Positions 16,234-25,774 of a DNA stretch of 64,000 nucleotides are shown here, piece after piece. Source of the DNA: JBDHDH01 sp039591615 (GTDB taxonomy: Bacteria > Gemmatimonadota > Gemmatimonadetes > Gemmatimonadales > GWC2-71-9); assembly GCA_039591615.1 (NCBI GenBank), contig JBDHDH010000004.1:1-64000 (forward strand), read 5' to 3'. The notes beneath the pieces were generated by a model. It ran no database searches. It was not told the DNA's origin and saw nothing but the letters and a program-made list of their open reading frames with translations. The position numbers were made by a program, and so were the translations under genes. Positions within the stretch are counted from its first letter, which is position 1; each line of letters begins with the position of its first letter.

Positions 16234-17670
16234 GTGACTGGCCCGGAAGCAACCTCCTCCCTCCGTTGGTGGCGTCGACGCTTCGCTGCGGTGAGTTTCC
16301 TGGGCATGTATGTCACCGTCTCGGCGCTCGGCGTCGCGCTCGCCTGGACCCTTCTGCTTCTCCAAGTGGAACCGGTGCCCACCTGGTTCTACGTCTTCGT
16401 GTGGTATCCGACGCTCACGCTTGCCGACGGCGTATCCAGCCGGATTCGAGGGGACCCTCCACTGCTGAGTCACCCGGGGCTCGTCGCGTCGCTGTTTCTC
16501 TGGTCCCCTGTGGTGTGGCTCCTCTTCGAAGCCATCAATTTCCGCATCGCAAACTGGTACTACGTATTCCTTCCGGCCCCCTTGGCGGAGCGCTGGACGG
16601 GCATCCTGTTGTCGTTCGCCACCGTCGTGCCCGCGGTGATCCTGGCAGAACGAATGCTGCACGCGTTGGGGTCCGGGCGACGCTGGCGCATCCGGCCGAT
16701 TCGGACACGTTCCTGGGAGCTGCACGCGGCACTGCTCATCGGGTTGGCATCGCTCGCCCTCGCCCTCGCACGCCCACAGCTGTTCTTTCCCCTCGTTTGG
16801 GGGGCAGTGTGGCTCCTCGCCGATCCCTACGTCGCCCGCCATCGGGCTGAATGGTCGCTCCTTCGTGACCTGGAGAAAGGTGAGGTCGGCCGCATCGTGA
16901 GACTGATGCTGGGCGGGCTGGCCATCGGCCTGCTCTGGGAGTCGTACAATGCGTGGGCGCGGGGGAAGTGGATCTACACGGTGCCGTGGCTCGAGGAACT
17001 CAAGCTCTTCGAGATGCCTCCGTTCGGGTTTCTTGGGTTCCCGTTCTTCGCGCTGGAAGCCTGGAGCCTCTATCACGCGCTGTGCGTTGTCGGGGTCGCG
17101 GTACCAGTAGGGCAGGCCGACTGGCGGGGCCCCGGATCAGCGGATGGATCGAGTCGGACGGCGGATCGTCAGATCGCCACCCCGCGACGTGCCCTTCGAC
17201 CAATCCGGTCCCTCGCCGCCGGCACGCTCGCGTTGGCATTCTCCATCGCAACATTGCTGGGCATGGAGCGATGGACCATCAGTTCGGTGGTACCGACGCT
17301 GGCCGAGGTCCCCGGAATTACCCTCGACCAGGTGCGGAAACTGCGCGCAGCCGGCTTCGGATCGGCTTTCGACCTCGGTCGATCACAGACGACATTTGGG
17401 CGTCGCTCGGGCATTCCGTCCGACGTGGCCCGAGACCTTCAGGAGAGCGCTCGACTGATCACGCTCCGAGGCATCGGCGCGGAGCACGGACGGCGTCTCG
17501 CCACGTTCGGCATTCGTACCGTCTGTCAGCTGCGCGATCGCGATCCCACAGCGCTATGGACGATGTTTCACGATCGAACGGCTGTCGCGCGGTCGACGGG
17601 ACCGCCGATTCGACCCACTCCCGCCGAGGTGCGGGTTTGGGTGCGAGCCGCGCAGCGGCACTGCCCTTAG
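16234..17670 (+). CDS. Polytopic membrane protein with a C-terminal helix-hairpin-helix-like domain
   Basis: 478 residues from GTG; ATG at residue 25 is an alternative start. The N-terminal two-thirds has about seven or eight TM segments (for example MYVTVSALGVALAWTLLLLQ; GILLSFATVVPAVILAE; AALLIGLASLALALARP) and many Trp/Tyr residues. After a further TM near 325-345, the soluble tail has two helix-hairpin-helix-like segments: VPGITLDQVRKLRAAGFGSA and LRGIGAEHGRRLATFGIRTV, the latter resembling DUF4332-type HhH repeats. I do not recognise the membrane domain. The combination suggests a membrane protein tethering a nucleic-acid-binding or scaffold module. The gene is followed after 10 bp by a hydrolase gene. 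Confidence 0.7.
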   Translation: MTGPEATSSLRWWRRRFAAVSFLGMYVTVSALGVALAWTLLLLQVEPVPTWFYVFVWYPTLTLADGVSSRIRGDPPLLSHPGLVASLFLWSPVVWLLFEAINFRIANWYYVFLPAPLAERWTGILLSFATVVPAVILAERMLHALGSGRRWRIRPIRTRSWELHAALLIGLASLALALARPQLFFPLVWGAVWLLADPYVARHRAEWSLLRDLEKGEVGRIVRLMLGGLAIGLLWESYNAWARGKWIYTVPWLEELKLFEMPPFGFLGFPFFALEAWSLYHALCVVGVAVPVGQADWRGPGSADGSSRTADRQIATPRRALRPIRSLAAGTLALAFSIATLLGMERWTISSVVPTLAEVPGITLDQVRKLRAAGFGSAFDLGRSQTTFGRRSGIPSDVARDLQESARLITLRGIGAEHGRRLATFGIRTVCQLRDRDPTALWTMFHDRTAVARSTGPPIRPTPAEVRVWVRAAQRHCP

Positions 17671-17680
17671 CTTTGGTCTG

Positions 17681-18535
17681 ATGATCTCGACCCTTCTGAA
17701 AGTGCTCGCGGCGCTGCTGGTAGCCTACGCGGTGGTCGTGCTCCTGGCCTGGCAGTTTCAGGAGCGATTGGCCTTTCCAGGTCCCAACGCTCCGGTTCCC
17801 GATCCGGTGGCCCGTGGAATACCGGACGGCCGCGTCGTCACCACCGTTACGGCCGACGGAGTGCGCCTTCATGGCTGGTATCTCCCACCCGCGCCGGCGC
17901 CACCAGCGGGAGTCACCGCACCAGGCGTGATCTGGTTCTACGGCAACATGGAAACGGTGAGCGACCTCGCCCCGGTCCTGCGCACATTCCGACCACCGAG
18001 CACTGGTGTCCTCGTCTTCGACTACCGGGGCTACGGCCAAAGCGGAGGAAGACCCACCGAACTCGGTTTGTACTCCGATGCCGAGGCGGCATGGACGTTC
18101 CTTACTCAGCGTCCGGAGATCGACAGCACCCGTATCGCCGTCTACGGCCGCTCCCTCGGCAGCGCCGTGGCGCTGTATCTGGCGACCAGCCGTAGCGTCG
18201 CAGCGGTCGTGCTGGACTCGCCATTCTCCAATGCCCGGGAAATGGCGGATCAGCACTACGCCATCGTCCCGACCACACTTCTCCATCTGCGCCTCGACAA
18301 CGTGGAGCGGGCAAGCCAGGTCGAGGCACCGCTCTTGGTGGTTCACGGGTCCGAAGACCGAATAGCGCCGTTGCAGATGGGACGGGCGGTTGCTGACACG
18401 GCTCCCGACGGATCGCTCTTTGTCCTGGATGGAGCGGGACACAACGACACCTACACGTTCGGGAGCGAGAGCTATCGGAACGAGTTCCACGCCTTTCTGG
18501 CCAAACATCTCGCGGATCGCGGCGGTCGCAACTAG
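17681..18535 (+). CDS. Membrane-anchored alpha/beta hydrolase (BEM46-like)
   Basis: 284 residues. N-terminal TM anchor at about 5-24, then an alpha/beta-hydrolase fold: oxyanion-side FYGN (86-89), nucleophile Ser158 in GRSLGS, Asp226 in GSEDRIAP and His254 in GAGHND, giving a complete triad. The layout (YRGYGQSGGRP, then GRSLGSAVAL) matches the BEM46/YqkD group of envelope-facing serine hydrolases of unknown substrate. It starts 10 bp after the preceding membrane-protein gene and is probably cotranscribed with it. Confidence 0.88.
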   Translation: MISTLLKVLAALLVAYAVVVLLAWQFQERLAFPGPNAPVPDPVARGIPDGRVVTTVTADGVRLHGWYLPPAPAPPAGVTAPGVIWFYGNMETVSDLAPVLRTFRPPSTGVLVFDYRGYGQSGGRPTELGLYSDAEAAWTFLTQRPEIDSTRIAVYGRSLGSAVALYLATSRSVAAVVLDSPFSNAREMADQHYAIVPTTLLHLRLDNVERASQVEAPLLVVHGSEDRIAPLQMGRAVADTAPDGSLFVLDGAGHNDTYTFGSESYRNEFHAFLAKHLADRGGRN

Positions 18536-18695
18536 GTTGTTCCCTGCTCTGCGTCCCATCAGCGGTTGCGGACATGCGTCGCGCTCACCGATCCGCGCTC
18601 GCGCGAGAACGCCGACATCGTCGGCGCCAAACATGTTGTGTTACCCGCCACCTTGGCAAAAGCGGAAACGGAAAACGACTGACTGTGAGGTAACG

Positions 18696-20375
18696 ATGAC
18701 TCGTGCACTCGTCCTGCTCCCCACGCTGCTCGCGAGCACGCTCCTCGCGCAGGAACGCGCAGCCGATCTGATCGTCACCAATGCGCGGATCTACACCGCC
18801 GACGAGACACGTCCCGTGGCGGAAGCTCTTGCCGTGCGCGACGGTCGGGTCGTTTTCGTCGGGGGTAATCGCGGGGCGCTTACCTACCGGGGGCAGCGCA
18901 GCAACCAGGTGGACCTCGCCGGCCAGATCGTGATCCCCGGCATGATCGACGCGCATGTTCACCTCGTGGGACTCGGCACCGCGTTGCGCACCGTCGATCT
19001 CGTCGGCACGCGATCGTATGAGGAGGTCATTCGGCGCGTGGTCGAACGGGCAGGCACGGTCCCGCCCGGCGAATGGGTTCGCGGCCGCGGGTGGGATCAG
19101 AACGACTGGCCCGACACGCGATTCCCGACGCACGAGGAACTCTCCGGCGCGGTCCCAGATCATCCGGTATACCTGACGCGTGTCGATGGGCACGCTGCCC
19201 TCGTCAATGCCGAAGCGATGAAACTCGCCGGAGTGGACGCCAGCACCTCGGATCCCGACGGTGGGCGTCTCCTCCGCGATGCGGAAGGGCGTCCCACCGG
19301 CGTGCTCATCGATCGCGCGCAGGGTGCCGTCGCCCGCGTAATCCCCCTGCCGTCGCGGAGCGAGGTTCGCGAGGCCATTCTCGCGGCGGTTCAGGAAGTC
19401 AATCGCTGGGGTCTTACTGGGGTGCACGACGCCGGTGTAGGGACTGAGATGCTCGACCAGTACGAGGAACTGGCGCGCGAAGGCCGGTATAACCTCCGCA
19501 ATTACGTCATGACCTCATCTGATGACGCGACGCTGGAGCGCTATTTCGAGCGCGGCCCACAAGCCGGACTGTACGATGGACGTCTGTGGATTCAAGCGAT
19601 CAAGATCAGCTCAGATGGCGCGCTGGGAAGCAGAGGAGCCGCGCTCCTCGAGCCCTATGCCGACGACCCGGGCAACGTGGGCCTCATCACTACGCCCTAC
19701 GAACGTGTACGGGAGGTGGCGATCCGGGCATTACGCAACGGATTTCAGCTCAACGTCCACGCCATCGGCGATCGCGCGAATCGTATGGTCCTCGATGCCT
19801 TTGAATCCGCCTTGGAGGAGGTCCCAACGCCCGATCACCGCTTTCGGATCGAGCATGCCCAGGTCATTCACTACCAAGACATCCCGCGCTTCGCTGAACT
19901 GGACGTGATTCCGTCGATGCAGGGGAGCCACCAGACCAGTGACATGTACTGGGCCATGGACCGCCTTGGCTGGACCCGCGTGCAAGGCGCCTACGCGTGG
20001 CGATCTCTCTTGAACACCGGTGTGGTGATCCCCAACGGATCCGATTTCCCCGTGGAGTCGCCCAATCCGCTGATCTCGTTCAAGGCGTTCGTGACCCGAC
20101 AGGATGAGCACAACTGGCCCGCCGGTGGCTGGTTTCCGGCCGAGCGCACCACCCGCGACGAAGCACTCAAGAGCATGACGCTGTGGCCCGCATATGCTGC
20201 GTTCATGGAGGATGTGGCGGGGTCACTATCGCCGGGAAAGTTTGCAGACTTCGTGGTGCTGGATCAGGATATCATGAGGATCGCACCCGAGCGGATCCTC
20301 GACACGAAGGTGGTGATGACCGTTCTGGGTGGAGAAGTCGTTTATCGAAGAGACGCAGGAGACACCACGGAGTGA
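18696..20375 (+). CDS. Exported amidohydrolase (YtcJ-like, amidohydrolase 3 family)
   Basis: 559 residues from the ATG at 18696. This start gives a signal peptide (MTRALVLLPTLLASTLLAQE) and has GAGG about ten bases upstream; the frame is open further 5' but that part reads as an alpha/beta-hydrolase shadow. Metal-binding HxH at 87/89 in IDAHVH, a further His in LNVHAIGDRAN and the terminal 'SLSPGKFADFVVLDQD' strand are diagnostic of the family. Relatives hydrolyse amides or cyclic imides in the periplasm or extracellularly. It is followed 31 bp later by the kinase gene on the same strand. Confidence 0.9.
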   Translation: MTRALVLLPTLLASTLLAQERAADLIVTNARIYTADETRPVAEALAVRDGRVVFVGGNRGALTYRGQRSNQVDLAGQIVIPGMIDAHVHLVGLGTALRTVDLVGTRSYEEVIRRVVERAGTVPPGEWVRGRGWDQNDWPDTRFPTHEELSGAVPDHPVYLTRVDGHAALVNAEAMKLAGVDASTSDPDGGRLLRDAEGRPTGVLIDRAQGAVARVIPLPSRSEVREAILAAVQEVNRWGLTGVHDAGVGTEMLDQYEELAREGRYNLRNYVMTSSDDATLERYFERGPQAGLYDGRLWIQAIKISSDGALGSRGAALLEPYADDPGNVGLITTPYERVREVAIRALRNGFQLNVHAIGDRANRMVLDAFESALEEVPTPDHRFRIEHAQVIHYQDIPRFAELDVIPSMQGSHQTSDMYWAMDRLGWTRVQGAYAWRSLLNTGVVIPNGSDFPVESPNPLISFKAFVTRQDEHNWPAGGWFPAERTTRDEALKSMTLWPAYAAFMEDVAGSLSPGKFADFVVLDQDIMRIAPERILDTKVVMTVLGGEVVYRRDAGDTTE

Positions 20376-20406
20376 TTGAACCGCTGGAAGGGCAGACGAG
20401 CGCTTC

Positions 20407-22998
20407 ATGACCGATCCCATCCTCGATCGTCTGCAATCGGCCCTTGCCGAACGCTACGACTTGCAACGGGAGATTGGCCGCGGCGGGATGGCGACGGTAT
20501 ACCTCGCCGAGGAGCGACATCCTCGGCGGCACGTCGCCATCAAGGTGTTCGATCCCGATTTCGCGCCGCACTTGATGCGCGAACGGTTCCTCCGGGAGAT
20601 CGACGTCGTCTCCAAGCTCGCGCACCCGCACATCGTGCCGGTCTTCGCCGCCGGGGAGGCGGGCGGGCTGCTCTACTACGTGATGCCGTACATCGATGGG
20701 GAGTCGCTCCGGCACCGAGTGGACCGGGAGGGCGCCTTGCCGCCCAACGACGCAACGCGGATCGGCCGCGAGGTGGCGAGCGCTCTTCACTACGCCCACG
20801 ACCAGGGCATCATCCATCGCGACATCAAGCCCGAGAACATCTTGCTGGCCGATGGTCATGCCATGGTGGCCGACTTCGGCATCGCACGGGCTGTGGGGGC
20901 GGCAGGTCGCGCGCACCTAACGCAGACGGGCTTTGCCATGGGAACCCCGGCCTACATGAGTCCGGAACAGTGGGCGGGGAGTGGCGAAATCGACGGGCGT
21001 ACTGACGTTTTCGGCCTTGGGTGCGTGGTCTTCGAGATGCTGGAGGGACGGTTACCGCCCGACGGCCTCGCCCGGCGCCGCGAGAGTGTGCGCCAGCTGC
21101 TGCGACGCTCCCAGAGCGGCCGACACACCCCGACCGGTCTCCGAGCCGCCCTCGAGCGGGCGTTGGCCTTGCGTCCCGATGATCGCTATCCGACGGCCGC
21201 CGCCTTCGGCGAGGCGCTGGGCAGCAGCGGGGGGTACGCCATCCGGTTACCCGCTCCCATCGGCGGGAGGAAGCTCGCGGCCGCCGTGACTCTCGCACTC
21301 GTGGTTGGCATCGCCCTCGCGGTCGGTATCGTGCTCCCAAGCCGAGGAGCGGCGGGAACACCGTCGCGAGTCGTAGTCTCGATGTTCGAGAATCAAACAG
21401 GTGACCCAACCCTCACGCCGCTCGGCATGATGGCCGCAGACTGGATTACCCAGGGCCTTGCACAAACGGGCCTGGTGGAGGTGGTGGGAACCCGCACCGC
21501 GATGGCGGCCGCGGCTGGCGCCGACCCTTCCCGCCCGCCGCCACGAGCGGCGGAAGTGAGCCTCGGCCTCGCCCAAGAAACCGGCGCCGGGATCGTGGTG
21601 TGGGGCGCCTACTACCTCGGTGACGCTCGGGTGGTTCACTTCCAGGCGCAGATCACGGATGCCGTGGACGGCAGGTTGCTGCGAGCTCTCGACCCCGTGG
21701 CGAGCTCGATTGATTCTCCACTCGTGGCGGTGGAGACGCTGAGACAGCGGGTCATGGGAGCGCTGGCCACTCTGTTCGACGAGCGGCTCAGCTCCTGGGC
21801 GACAGCTGCAGCCCAGCCGCCGTCCTACGATGCGTACCAGGAATACATCGAGGGAATGACGCTCTTCATGCAGCTCCGGCAACTGGAGGGCATCCAACAT
21901 CTGTACCGAGCTGCTGAGCACGATTCGACCTTCGTGACACCGCTCCTTTTCGCCGCCTTTGCCCACGCGACGCTTGGTCAGTTCGCGGCCACTGACTCCA
22001 TCGCCCAGATCGTGAACCGCTCCCGGGAACGGCTTTCCCCATTCGATCGCCACTTGCTCGACTGGACCCTGGCAATGACGGACGGCGACTTCGACCGGGC
22101 ATTATCGGCCGTGCGCAAGGCGGTGGCCATCTCACCGGGAGGGGAGCCACTCACTCTCGTGGGTCTCACGGCGCTCAATGCGAACAGGCCCCGAGAAACC
22201 CTCGACGCCTTCCAGCAGATGGATCCAGAGCGCGGGCTCATGCAGGGGTTCTTCCTCTATTGGCACTACATCGGCGCTGCTCATCACCTCATGGGCAACC
22301 ACCGGCGTGAGCTCGCCGCGCTCCGGCGCGGGTTACAGCAGTACCCATCCAACCCGCAGTTGGGCCACATGGAGCTGTCGGCCCTCGCCGCCCTGGGCCG
22401 AGTGGACGAGCTCCGGGACTCGCTCAGGACCCGTGAGCCGCGTCCGAGCAGCTGGGCCCATGGGGCGGGGGTTCCCGCGTGGGGGGACCTCCTCCGACTG
22501 CTCGCGCTGGAGCTCGGTGCACACGGCCACCCCGTCGACGGGGCAGCGTTGACGGGTCAAGCAGTGGACTGGTACCGACAGCAACCCGAGGATTCTCTTC
22601 GCAGCGAAGCCTTTCGGTACGGCCTTGCCCGGACGCTCTATCATGCTGGAGCGCTCGACGAGGCACGGCAGTTGTTCGAAGGGCTTGCCACCGAACAGCC
22701 GGACAGTGTCGGCTATCGCGGGTACCTGGGAGCGATTGCCGCCAAGGGAGGAGAGCGGGCGCGGGCGAGGCAGATCTCGGAGTCGCTCAGCGCATTCGAG
22801 CGACCGTACCTGTTCGGACAGATCCCATACTGGCAGGCTCGCATTGCCGCCCGGGTCGGCGACCGCGACGAGGCAGTGCGCCTCCTACGGCGTGCGTTCG
22901 CGGAAGGCGGCTTTCACGACCACGTTCACGCCGACGCGGATCTCCAGAGCTTGAGCGACTACCGCGCCTACCGTGAGTTGCTGGAGCCCAGGAACTGA
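20407..22998 (+). CDS. Transmembrane Ser/Thr protein kinase with TolB-like and TPR domains
   Basis: 863 residues. Kinase domain about 15-275: glycine loop GRGGMATVY (24-32), Lys46 in AIK, HRDIKPEN (137-144), DFG (156-158) and GTPAYMSPEQ (179-188), all catalytic residues intact. A single TM at about 288-310 (AAAVTLALVVGIALAVGIVL) is followed by a TolB-like segment (VVVSMFENQTGDPTLTPLGM) and a long helical region with TPR-type repeats to the end. This receptor architecture, a cytoplasmic kinase with an exported TPR tail, is common in Gemmatimonadota and Acidobacteriota. The tail may sense envelope state or ligands. Confidence 0.93.
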   Translation: MTDPILDRLQSALAERYDLQREIGRGGMATVYLAEERHPRRHVAIKVFDPDFAPHLMRERFLREIDVVSKLAHPHIVPVFAAGEAGGLLYYVMPYIDGESLRHRVDREGALPPNDATRIGREVASALHYAHDQGIIHRDIKPENILLADGHAMVADFGIARAVGAAGRAHLTQTGFAMGTPAYMSPEQWAGSGEIDGRTDVFGLGCVVFEMLEGRLPPDGLARRRESVRQLLRRSQSGRHTPTGLRAALERALALRPDDRYPTAAAFGEALGSSGGYAIRLPAPIGGRKLAAAVTLALVVGIALAVGIVLPSRGAAGTPSRVVVSMFENQTGDPTLTPLGMMAADWITQGLAQTGLVEVVGTRTAMAAAAGADPSRPPPRAAEVSLGLAQETGAGIVVWGAYYLGDARVVHFQAQITDAVDGRLLRALDPVASSIDSPLVAVETLRQRVMGALATLFDERLSSWATAAAQPPSYDAYQEYIEGMTLFMQLRQLEGIQHLYRAAEHDSTFVTPLLFAAFAHATLGQFAATDSIAQIVNRSRERLSPFDRHLLDWTLAMTDGDFDRALSAVRKAVAISPGGEPLTLVGLTALNANRPRETLDAFQQMDPERGLMQGFFLYWHYIGAAHHLMGNHRRELAALRRGLQQYPSNPQLGHMELSALAALGRVDELRDSLRTREPRPSSWAHGAGVPAWGDLLRLLALELGAHGHPVDGAALTGQAVDWYRQQPEDSLRSEAFRYGLARTLYHAGALDEARQLFEGLATEQPDSVGYRGYLGAIAAKGGERARARQISESLSAFERPYLFGQIPYWQARIAARVGDRDEAVRLLRRAFAEGGFHDHVHADADLQSLSDYRAYRELLEPRN

Positions 22999-23145
22999 CG
23001 ACCGGGATCGGGCCTCCAACGACGGCACACGGAACGGGCCACGGCAGGGAATTGCGGCCTACGGCGAGGGGATGCCGATCTCCTGATCCCGAGAGGTATT
23101 CCCCCTATCGGGAATCGACGATCTCCACGGCGTAGCGTGACCGTT

Positions 23146-24249
23146 TCAGTCGTACTCGCGGCACCTGTCTCGGAACTCTCGCTTCGTCTTGCCCTCGTCG
23201 TTGATCACTTCGTAGAACTTGTCGAAATACTCGAGCGTCTTCTCGAGCACCTTGGGTTCGAGGCCCTGCTGCTCGCGGTAGAGGGCATAGATCTCTTCGC
23301 GCTTCTGGTTGAAGAGGTCGAGAACGGCCGGCAGTAGGCTCTCAGACTGGCAGAACCCGCGGTAGAGACGCTCCCGGACGTTCCGGATGCCGAGCTGCTC
23401 GAGGTTCCCCCGGTACAAGCGATTGGCGTACCGCGTGTTGAGGAGCCCAGCCATGTCGAAGTCGTACGGAACCGAAAAGACCGGACCCGCCATCGTGCCG
23501 ATCGGTTTCGTATTGTGGCAACACTCGTGCTTCTCCGGCTCCGGCATGAAAGCCGAGAAGTCGGTATTGCCGATGAAGTACTGGAACACCTCGACCAGGG
23601 CGAGGTTGAATCCATCCGCCATATTGGGCGGTATCCGGGGAACGGCGAGGTACTCCCACCCGTTCCGGGCCGCCATCATCTCCTCGTCCTCGATGAGGAA
23701 GGCATAACTCGTCGCCGGATCGCGGCTTCCTTCCGTATCGACGTAAGTAATCCCAGCCAGGCGAACCCGGAAGCTCATCTCCGTGAGCAGGTTGTACGTC
23801 CGGTACGTCAGGTACTCGAGCAGCACGTACTGTCGGAACTCGTCTTTGTCATCCTGACAATGCGTGACCAGCTTGAGCTTGTCTTGCCCCTCGAACATCG
23901 TCCCGGCCACGGAGTCCTGCTGAAAGTTGAGTCGGAGCGGCGGGAACTTGCACACCCGCTTCTGGAGTCGGGTCTTGCCCCTGGTACGGACCTTGACGCT
24001 CAGCGACACCTTCTCACCGCCGGGAGAATCCACGATCACGGCTCCCGGGAATTCCTCGCTCTCCTGCTCCCGCTCTTTCATGATGCTCTTGAGCGGTGCC
24101 TCAACGGTGAAGGTCAGCGCATCGTGGGACGCAAAGAGCGGAACATCGGTCATCATTTCGGGCGTGGAATCGGACGCTGCTTGCTGCGCCATGGCTGCGG
24201 ACGTCGAGAACACGATGGCGGTCGCGAGAAAGCCCACGAGTCGGGTCAC
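23146..24249 (-). CDS. Exported protein of unknown function, faintly CotH-like
   Basis: 367 residues from GTG at 24249, chosen because AGGAGG lies five or so bases upstream and the first residues then form a signal peptide (VTRLVGFLATAIVFSTSAAMAQQ read as Met first, cleaved near AMA-QQ). The body has a motif KVRTRGKTRLQKRVCKFPPL, then LKLVTHCQDD, YVLLEYLTYRTYNLLTEMSF, and a DFDMAG near 270-290. The order 'RTRG ... KFPPL ... YVLLEYL ... YDFD' recalls CotH-type spore-coat kinases, but the resemblance is weak and I do not assign kinase activity. A TATCTT box at 24434-24429 could start a leader of about 170 bases. Monocistronic. Confidence 0.65.
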   Translation of the reverse strand: MTRLVGFLATAIVFSTSAAMAQQAASDSTPEMMTDVPLFASHDALTFTVEAPLKSIMKEREQESEEFPGAVIVDSPGGEKVSLSVKVRTRGKTRLQKRVCKFPPLRLNFQQDSVAGTMFEGQDKLKLVTHCQDDKDEFRQYVLLEYLTYRTYNLLTEMSFRVRLAGITYVDTEGSRDPATSYAFLIEDEEMMAARNGWEYLAVPRIPPNMADGFNLALVEVFQYFIGNTDFSAFMPEPEKHECCHNTKPIGTMAGPVFSVPYDFDMAGLLNTRYANRLYRGNLEQLGIRNVRERLYRGFCQSESLLPAVLDLFNQKREEIYALYREQQGLEPKVLEKTLEYFDKFYEVINDEGKTKREFRDRCREYD

Positions 24250-24559
24250 AGCTCCTCCTCGGCAAAGGTCGACGTACCCTGTAACATGAAAACGAACCAG
24301 TCGCAGGAACCCGGCAAGGCCAGCCACGATCCGCCCCGGGACTCGCAGTGGCGGCCGTAGAAACTGGCGCGGCAACGCTTGAGTCCGGCCTTTGCTACTC
24401 AACATGAAGGGATCCTGAAGAATACCATAAGATAGCTTGAACAATACCGCCTCGGCGTTCGGTCCGGTAGCATCTCGTTCCGAGACCGGTCCCGGGTCCC
24501 CAGCACCAGTGGAGAGATGCTATTACTGACGCGTCAATCCCCAGTCAATCAGGCGAGGC
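24250..24559. other. Intergenic region upstream of the CotH-like gene
   Basis: About 310 bases between the MFS gene end and the start of the exported protein, both on the minus strand. It holds the AGGAGG ribosome-binding site at about 24260-24254 and a possible -10 (TATCTT) at 24434-24429. Extension of the exported protein's frame to an in-frame start at 24444 is open but has no better ribosome-binding site. No other gene seen. Confidence 0.5.
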
Positions 24560-25774
24560 TTACCCCCCCACCTCCACCGCCGCCTCCGAGATTCTTCCTG
24601 CGGGTGGCACCCTGAACGCGAGGACGGTCACAATCCCCACCACAGCAGCGGCGATATAGAAGGGTACCGCCCGGCCCAGGCCCTGGAACGCCGCCGTGGC
24701 CCAGATGGGCGCGATGACCCGCGACACGCCGCCGAAGGCCTGCTGCACCCCTAAGGTCTGGCCTCGCTCGTGTTCGGCCACGCGTTGCGTCACCAGCGCG
24801 GTGACTGACGGGAAGAGACACGCGGTGCCGATGGGGATGAGGGCGATGACGACCCCCAGCGAGATGACGGAGCGGGGAAAGGGAATCGCAAAGAGGCCCA
24901 TGGTGAGGAGCATCGCTCCGATCCGCATCACCTTCGTCTCACCCAGCCAATCGACCAGCTTGCCGAGAATCACGGCGCGCATGACCACTCCGAGGGCTCC
25001 GACGTACACGAAGAAGATCCCGATGGTTTTTTCCGTGATGCCGAAGTCGCTCTCCAGATACAACGCCAGTACGGCGGTCATCGACATGAACCCGAGCATG
25101 CCGACCGCGTAGATCCAGACCAGTCGGGCAACCTCTCCCTGGGGTACTCGCACGAAATCGACGATCATATTCCCAAGGGACCGCAACGGTTCCTGCGGCG
25201 CGCTGTCGGCGACGGCCCCGCTCCCCATCTTGCGAGGATGCGATTCGGGTAGCCAGCGGGACGCAAATCCGATGTTCAGTACACACAGTCCCGCAGCGAC
25301 GAGCCCCGGAGCGGCTGGGCCGAAATTGAACGCGAGTGACCCGATGGCGGGGCCGATCATGACCCCGGCCGCGGTGGAGGCGGAGAGCCATCCCAAGGCT
25401 CTCGCCCGATCTTTCGGCTGGGTCACGTCGGCGACATAGGCCTGGAGCACGCCCGTGGTCCCCCCTCCGATCCCCTGAATCAGACGCGACAGGAACAGCA
25501 TCCAGATAGTGACCGCGAACCCGAACACCACGAACGCGATGGCCGACATACTCAGGCCGAAGAGAATGGCGGACCGGCGCCCTAACCGGTCAGAGAGCCG
25601 TCCCCACAGTGGAGCCGCGCCGAGCTGAGCGATGGAGAAGATGGCGATCATCCACCCGATGACCCACTCCTGGGCCTCGAGACGGAGTGCGTAGAAGGGG
25701 AGTAGCGGGAAGATCATGGCGAAGCCGATCATGTCGACGAAGGCTGCCGCCATGAGTACCGAGAGCCGCCTCAT
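24560..25774 (-). CDS. MFS transporter (TetA/MdtG-like)
   Basis: 404 residues from the ATG at 25774, which overlaps the TGA of the upstream permease (ATGA). Twelve TM segments; the loop 2-3 motif GRLSDRLGRRSAILFG is the MFS motif A, and the TM5 region (TAAGVMIGPAIGSLAFNFGP) fits antiporter motif C. It probably expels a small molecule by proton antiport. Its position as last gene of an iron-type ABC importer operon is unusual; it may export a metabolite or chelator connected with that system, but that is inference. Confidence 0.88.
   Translation of the reverse strand: MRRLSVLMAAAFVDMIGFAMIFPLLPFYALRLEAQEWVIGWMIAIFSIAQLGAAPLWGRLSDRLGRRSAILFGLSMSAIAFVVFGFAVTIWMLFLSRLIQGIGGGTTGVLQAYVADVTQPKDRARALGWLSASTAAGVMIGPAIGSLAFNFGPAAPGLVAAGLCVLNIGFASRWLPESHPRKMGSGAVADSAPQEPLRSLGNMIVDFVRVPQGEVARLVWIYAVGMLGFMSMTAVLALYLESDFGITEKTIGIFFVYVGALGVVMRAVILGKLVDWLGETKVMRIGAMLLTMGLFAIPFPRSVISLGVVIALIPIGTACLFPSVTALVTQRVAEHERGQTLGVQQAFGGVSRVIAPIWATAAFQGLGRAVPFYIAAAVVGIVTVLAFRVPPAGRISEAAVEVGG

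Noticed and set aside
16854..17681. Alternative plus-strand frame at 16953-17681 overlapping the HhH-tailed protein
   Set aside because: It is Arg/Gly-rich with no domain, whereas the longer frame shows TM segments and HhH-like motifs.
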